Assembly (NCBI RefSeq): GCF_022385335.1
Contig: NZ_CP092431.1
Location: 868,001-932,000, forward strand
Direction of reading: 5' to 3'
Length of the DNA stretch: 64,000 bases
Source of the DNA: Streptomyces deccanensis
Lineage (GTDB): Bacteria; Actinomycetota; Actinomycetes; Streptomycetales; Streptomycetaceae
The position numbers were made by a program, and so were the translations under genes. Positions 60,455-64,000 of the stretch are shown here, one piece after another (positions within the stretch are counted from its first letter, which is position 1; every line of letters starts with the position of its first letter). A model generated the notes under the pieces. That model saw only the letters and a program-made list of their open reading frames with translations. It searched no databases and had not been told where the DNA came from.

Positions 60455-61435
60455 GTGCGACGCGTTCCCGGACCGGCACTCGTCCTGATGCCGGCCCTCT
60501 GCTGCTCGCTGCTCCTCACCGCCGGCTGCGCGACCGAGGAGCGCCCCGGCAGTCGCCCGCCGCCCGCACCACCCGGCGTGACCGCCGACGCGGGCAGCGC
60601 CACCAGCGTGCACGTCATGTGGAACCGGGCGCCCGGGGACACGGAGATCGCCGGGTACGAGGTGTACCGGGGCCGTGACATGGTGAAGGACGTGCCGGGC
60701 GACGAGCACATGGTGGACGTCACCCGGCTCCGGCCCTCCACCACGTACGTGTTCACCGTGCGGGCCCGCGGCGCCTCCGGGGACCTCGGGCCGCCGAGTG
60801 CGGAGGTCCGGGTCACGACACCCGCCGCCGGGACGGCGGACCGACGGGCCCCGAGCCGGCCCGGGCGCCTCGAAGGGAAGGTGCTCGGGAGCAGGGCGGT
60901 GCAGCTGTCCTGGGAGCCGTCGACGGACGACCGGGACGTGGTGTCGTACGACATCCTGCAGGGCGGCTCGAAGATCCACGGTGTGGGCGGGGAGCAGACG
61001 GCGGCCGTGGTCACGGGGTTGCGGCCCGGCACCCGCTACTCCTTCACCGTGCGGTCACGCGACGCGGCGGACAACCTCTCGCCCGTGAGCGCGCCGGTAC
61101 GGCTCACCACCGCTCCGGGCGCGGACGACGGGCGGGCCACCGCGCCCACCGGATTGCGCGCGACTGCGCGCCGGGACGACCAGGCGTACTCCGTGGAGCT
61201 GTCCTGGCTGCCGCCGCCCGTCGACGGGGTGGTCACGGAGTACGAGATCCAGCTCGACGGGCGGACGGCGACCACCCTCGTCTGGGGCGGGACCCCGCCC
61301 CGGGGCCGGGCCACGTACCGCTTCCACGTGGGCCGGGAGACCGGGGTGACGTACCGCGTGCGGATCCGGGCGAAGCTGCCGGACGGGACGTGGGGCGGGT
61401 TCTCGGCGGAGCGGACGGTCACCACCGACGGGTGA
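60455..61435 (+). CDS. Lipoprotein with three fibronectin type III domains
   Basis: 326 residues. The N terminus VPGPALVLMPALCCSLLLTA then GC carries a lipobox (LTAGC), so the mature N-terminal Cys is lipidated. Three FN3 domains follow: about 37-128 (VHVMWNRAPGDTEIAGYEVY), 133-222 (VQLSWEPSTDDRDVVSYDIL) and 230-325 (VELSWLPPPVDGVVTEYEIQ). No enzyme domain is attached. Such proteins sit on the outer face of the membrane and may bind polysaccharide or partner enzymes. The adjacent chitosanase suggests a carbohydrate-related role, but only by position. Confidence 0.8.
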   Translation: MRRVPGPALVLMPALCCSLLLTAGCATEERPGSRPPPAPPGVTADAGSATSVHVMWNRAPGDTEIAGYEVYRGRDMVKDVPGDEHMVDVTRLRPSTTYVFTVRARGASGDLGPPSAEVRVTTPAAGTADRRAPSRPGRLEGKVLGSRAVQLSWEPSTDDRDVVSYDILQGGSKIHGVGGEQTAAVVTGLRPGTRYSFTVRSRDAADNLSPVSAPVRLTTAPGADDGRATAPTGLRATARRDDQAYSVELSWLPPPVDGVVTEYEIQLDGRTATTLVWGGTPPRGRATYRFHVGRETGVTYRVRIRAKLPDGTWGGFSAERTVTTDG

Positions 61436-61597
61436 GAGCCACGGTGTCCCCCGCACGGCGGTACGCGTCACCTGCCCGGGTGTCGTCCGCATGCGGGCGC
61501 GGCGCGGGGCACGTTGGCTCACCCCTGAGCAGCACGGTTCCCCCGATCCTCGGCGGCGCAAGGGATGTGCCGTCACCGTGCCGCTGGAGGGCAGACC

Positions 61598-62134
61598 ATG
61601 CGTACGTCTCAGCTACTCCTCCGCTCCGGCCTGACGGTGGCCGCCGCCGCGCTGCCGATCGCCCTGACCGCGCAGCCTGCCGCGGCGGTCCCGACGGGGA
61701 TCTCGGTGAGCACCACGGGCTCCTCGGTGAGCGTGACCACGAGCGATTGCCCCGACAGCGCCAACGGCACGTTCGGCACCGCCTCGCTGCTCTCCGGCGG
61801 GCAGGCGAACTTCTCCCAGGGGCGTCAGGTGACGCTCACCGGCACCAGCACCGCCCAGTCCGCCTCCTGGGCGAACGTGGGCCCGGGTACCTACACCGTG
61901 ATCGTGGTGTGCAAGGACGGGACCACGGCGGGCACCCAGTCCGTCATCGTCACGGCGGCCACGCCCACCATCTCGACGACGGCCTCGCCCGCACGCGGCG
62001 TCATGGGCGGCGTCGGCGGCGCGACCCGGGAGTACGGCACCGTCACCCTCGTGGGCGGCGGAGCGCTGGTGGCCCTGGGCACCGGAGCGGCCGTCTGGTA
62101 CCTGCGCCGCCGTGCCAAGCCGCACCGCCTCTGA
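61598..62134 (+). CDS. Small secreted protein with C-terminal membrane anchor
   Basis: 178 residues from ATG at 61598 with GGAGG upstream. It starts with a Sec signal (LLLRSGLTVAAAALPIALTA then QPAAA), contains an Ig-like Ser/Thr-rich extracellular part (TSDCPDSANGTFGTASLLSG), and ends with TLVGGGALVALGTGAAVWYL followed by RRRAKPHRL, a C-terminal TM helix with positive stop. One Cys pair (about C48 and C101) may form a disulfide. It is exposed outside the cell. No known function; the layout is common in Streptomyces cell-surface proteins. Confidence 0.7.
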   Translation: MRTSQLLLRSGLTVAAAALPIALTAQPAAAVPTGISVSTTGSSVSVTTSDCPDSANGTFGTASLLSGGQANFSQGRQVTLTGTSTAQSASWANVGPGTYTVIVVCKDGTTAGTQSVIVTAATPTISTTASPARGVMGGVGGATREYGTVTLVGGGALVALGTGAAVWYLRRRAKPHRL

Positions 62135-62195
62135 CCTCCGGTGGGCGCTCGTCGCGATGCCCGGATGAGCGGCAGCCCGTGACGCGTACGGCCGC

Positions 62196-62789
62196 CTACT
62201 CCGCGCCGGCGCTCTCCTGCTCGGCGCTCCCGTCCGCGCCGCCGCCGGTGTCCCCCGGCAGCGTCTCGAACTCCTCCAGGGCGCCCGTCAGCCACTGGGT
62301 CCAGAAGGTCTGCAGGTCGATCCCCGCCCGCAGGATCAGATGCTGGAGCCGGTCCTGGGCGGTGTCGCGGCCCGGCCCGAAGTCCCGCTGCTCGATCTTC
62401 TGGTACTCCGCCAACTTCCGCCGGTGCAGCGCGAGATGGCGCCGCAGTTCGTCCTCGAGACCCGCCGTGCCGACCACGGCTGCGGCTCGCAGCCGGACGA
62501 AGAGCGCGTCGCGCCACGGCTTGGGGTCCTGGGGTGCGGAGGTCCAGCGGGCCAGTTCCTCGCGGCCGGCCGGCAGTACCTCGTAGCTCTTCTTCTGGCC
62601 CCGGGCGGGCCGTTCGGAGGGCAGGGCCCGGATGTAGCCCTCGCCCTCCAGTTTCCCGAGCTCGCGATAGATCTGCTGGTGCGTCGCCGACCAGAAGTAG
62701 CCGATCGACCTGTCGAACCGCCGGGTCAGCTCCAGGCCCGACGAGGGCTTCTCGAGCAGGGCGGTGAGGATCGCGTGCGGGAGTGACAT
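62196..62789 (-). CDS. PadR-family transcriptional regulator
   Basis: 197 residues. The winged HTH is MSLPHAILTALLEKPSSGLELTRRFDRSIGYFWSATHQQIYRELGKLEGEGYI, and the C-terminal domain has EVLPAGREELARW and later helices (PadR plus Vir_act_alpha_C). These proteins often respond to phenolic acids or other small molecules. No palindrome was identified in the short gap before it. It lies 73 bp downstream of the 2,4-dienoyl-CoA reductase-like gene in the same direction, and may regulate that gene, though this is inference. Confidence 0.85.
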   Translation of the reverse strand: MSLPHAILTALLEKPSSGLELTRRFDRSIGYFWSATHQQIYRELGKLEGEGYIRALPSERPARGQKKSYEVLPAGREELARWTSAPQDPKPWRDALFVRLRAAAVVGTAGLEDELRRHLALHRRKLAEYQKIEQRDFGPGRDTAQDRLQHLILRAGIDLQTFWTQWLTGALEEFETLPGDTGGGADGSAEQESAGAE

Positions 62790-62862
62790 GGGCTCATCCT
62801 AGGAAGGCCGGGGGTGCGCGACGGCCGCACGCACCCCCTCGGACGGATTCCCGCGACGCCTC

Positions 62863-64000
62863 CTACAGCGCCGCCGCGACCTCCGTGCCCTGCTTGATCG
62901 CCCGCTTGGCGTCCAGTTCGGCCGCCACGTCGGCGCCCCCGACGAGGTGCGCGGAGCGCCCGGCGGCGACGAGGTCGTCGTAGAGGTCACGGCGCGGGTC
63001 CTGACCGGTGCAGAGGACGACGGTGTCGACCTCCAGCAGCTGGCGGACGCCGTCGACGGTGACATGCAGCCCGGCGTCGTCGATCAGGTCGTACTGGACG
63101 CCGGGGACCATGGTGACGCCCCGGTGCTTGAGTTCGGTGCGGTGGATCCAGCCGGTGGTCTTGCCCAGTCCGGCGCCGACCTTGGTGGTCTTGCGCTGCA
63201 GGAGGTGGACCGAGCGCGGCGGGACGGGCCGCTCGGGGGCGGCGAGGCCGCCGGGGGCGCGGTAGTCCATGTCGACGCCCCACTGCCGGAAGTACGCGGC
63301 CGGGTCCTCGCTCGTCTTCTCGCCGCCGTCGGTCAGGAACTCGGCGACGTCGAAGCCGATGCCGCCGGCGCCGAGGATCGCGACGCGGTCGCCGACGGGG
63401 GCGCCGTCCCGCAGCACGTCCAGGTAGCCGAGGACCTTGGGGTGGTCGACGCCGGGGAGTTCGGGAGTGCGGGGGGTGACACCGGTGGCGACCACGATCT
63501 CGTCGTACGCCGTCGCCGTGAGGTCGTCGGCCGTGACCCGGGTGTTCAGGCGCACGTCGACGCCGTGCGCGTCGAGTTGCGTGCGGAAGTAGCGCAGCGT
63601 CTCGTCGAACTCCTGCTTGCCGGGGACCTTGCGGGCGACGTTCAGCTGGCCGCCGATCTCGCTCGCCGCGTCGAACAGCGTGACCTCGTGGCCGCGTTCG
63701 GCCGCGCTCACGGCACAGGCGAGCCCGGCAGGGCCCGCGCCGACGACCGCGACGCGCTTGCGCCGCCGGGTCGGGGAGAGCACGAGTTCCGTCTCGTGGC
63801 AGGCGCGCGGATTGACCAGGCAGGAGGTGATCTTGCCGCTGAAGGTGTGGTCCAGGCAGGCCTGGTTGCAGCCGATGCAGGTGTTGATGGCGTCGGAGCG
63901 GCCCTCGCGCGCCTTGTTGACGAAGTCCGGGTCGGCGAGCATCGGGCGGGCCATCGACACCATGTCGGCGTGGCCGTCGGCGAGCAACTCCTCGGCCAGC
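62863..64000 (-). CDS. 2,4-dienoyl-CoA reductase-like flavoprotein, C-terminal part
   Basis: The gene continues beyond the right end; 379 codons are visible. They contain LVSMARPMLADPDF-like DMVSMARPMLADPDFVNKA, the [4Fe-4S] cysteine motif INTCIGCNQACLDHTFSG, RVAVVGAGPAGLACAVSAAE (FAD), and RVAILGAGGIGFDVAEFLTD (NAD(P)H), the order of FadH-type oxidoreductases (old yellow enzyme barrel, Fe-S, FAD and NADPH domains). It reduces the 2,4-double bonds of polyunsaturated acyl-CoAs. The N-terminal barrel is outside the window. Confidence 0.9.
   Translation of the reverse strand, partial: LAEELLADGHADMVSMARPMLADPDFVNKAREGRSDAINTCIGCNQACLDHTFSGKITSCLVNPRACHETELVLSPTRRRKRVAVVGAGPAGLACAVSAAERGHEVTLFDAASEIGGQLNVARKVPGKQEFDETLRYFRTQLDAHGVDVRLNTRVTADDLTATAYDEIVVATGVTPRTPELPGVDHPKVLGYLDVLRDGAPVGDRVAILGAGGIGFDVAEFLTDGGEKTSEDPAAYFRQWGVDMDYRAPGGLAAPERPVPPRSVHLLQRKTTKVGAGLGKTTGWIHRTELKHRGVTMVPGVQYDLIDDAGLHVTVDGVRQLLEVDTVVLCTGQDPRRDLYDDLVAAGRSAHLVGGADVAAELDAKRAIKQGTEVAAAL

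Noticed and set aside
1..64000. tRNA, rRNA or riboswitch genes
   Set aside because: No stretch read as a tRNA cloverleaf, rRNA or known riboswitch core.

Overview
High G+C (about 70%), GTG starts, ATGA/GTGA start-stop overlaps, HxlR/IclR/PadR/TetR regulators, a type I-E CRISPR-Cas locus with GTGGTCCCCGCC-type repeats, a GH75 chitosanase and a rare TTA codon all point to a Streptomyces (or close actinomycete) chromosome.

1-31 kb is a catabolic region. A leftward set of genes (8.9 to 0.2 kb) encodes an NTF2-like protein, two alpha/beta hydrolases, a metallo-beta-lactamase-fold hydrolase, a hotdog thioesterase, a luciferase-like oxidoreductase, an HxlR regulator and two acyl-CoA ligases. Next come a TetR gene with a second MBL hydrolase, then a TetR gene divergent from an acyl-CoA dehydrogenase / phosphotransferase / SDR operon, which resembles the 4-hydroxyacyl-CoA module of levulinate catabolism. 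A leftward flavin reductase-like / DUF302 / GMC oxidoreductase operon follows. From 18.9 to 30.7 kb there is a meta-cleavage pathway: FAD hydroxylase, extradiol dioxygenase, C-C hydrolase, two 2-oxopent-4-enoate hydratases, acetaldehyde dehydrogenase and 4-hydroxy-2-oxovalerate aldolase, with two ACMSD-like amidohydrolases and IclR, TetR and MarR regulators. Several regulator-gene gaps carry clear palindromes. The two leftward operons share a perfect 31-bp element. Three decayed genes (Ldh2 tail, alpha/beta-hydrolase tail, sodium/solute symporter tail) lie between the working blocks.

31.8-37.9 kb holds a probable NLR-like conflict system. An alpha/beta hydrolase and a small membrane-like protein each end in a short related motif. 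Two proteins, a 1051-residue STAND NTPase with TPRs and a short degenerate NTPase, begin with a motif of similar style. A truncated TPR gene lies next to them. 37.9-41.1 kb is an accessory strip: stand-alone TipAS-like protein, CAP plus ricin-B protein, DUF7660-like protein, dead IS5-like transposase.

41.1-55.9 kb is a complete type I-E CRISPR-Cas locus. A 14-repeat array lies beyond cas2. The operon cas3-cas8e-cse2-cas7-cas5-cas6-cas1-cas2 runs leftward. A roughly 75-repeat array diverges from the cas3 end. The two arrays have the same stem but different 8-nt 3' handles.

55.9-64 kb: a broken glycosyltransferase, dhaKLM (PTS-linked dihydroxyacetone kinase), GH75 chitosanase, an FN3 lipoprotein, a small secreted membrane-anchored protein, a PadR regulator, and a 2,4-dienoyl-CoA reductase-like gene running off the window. 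No tRNA or rRNA gene was seen.
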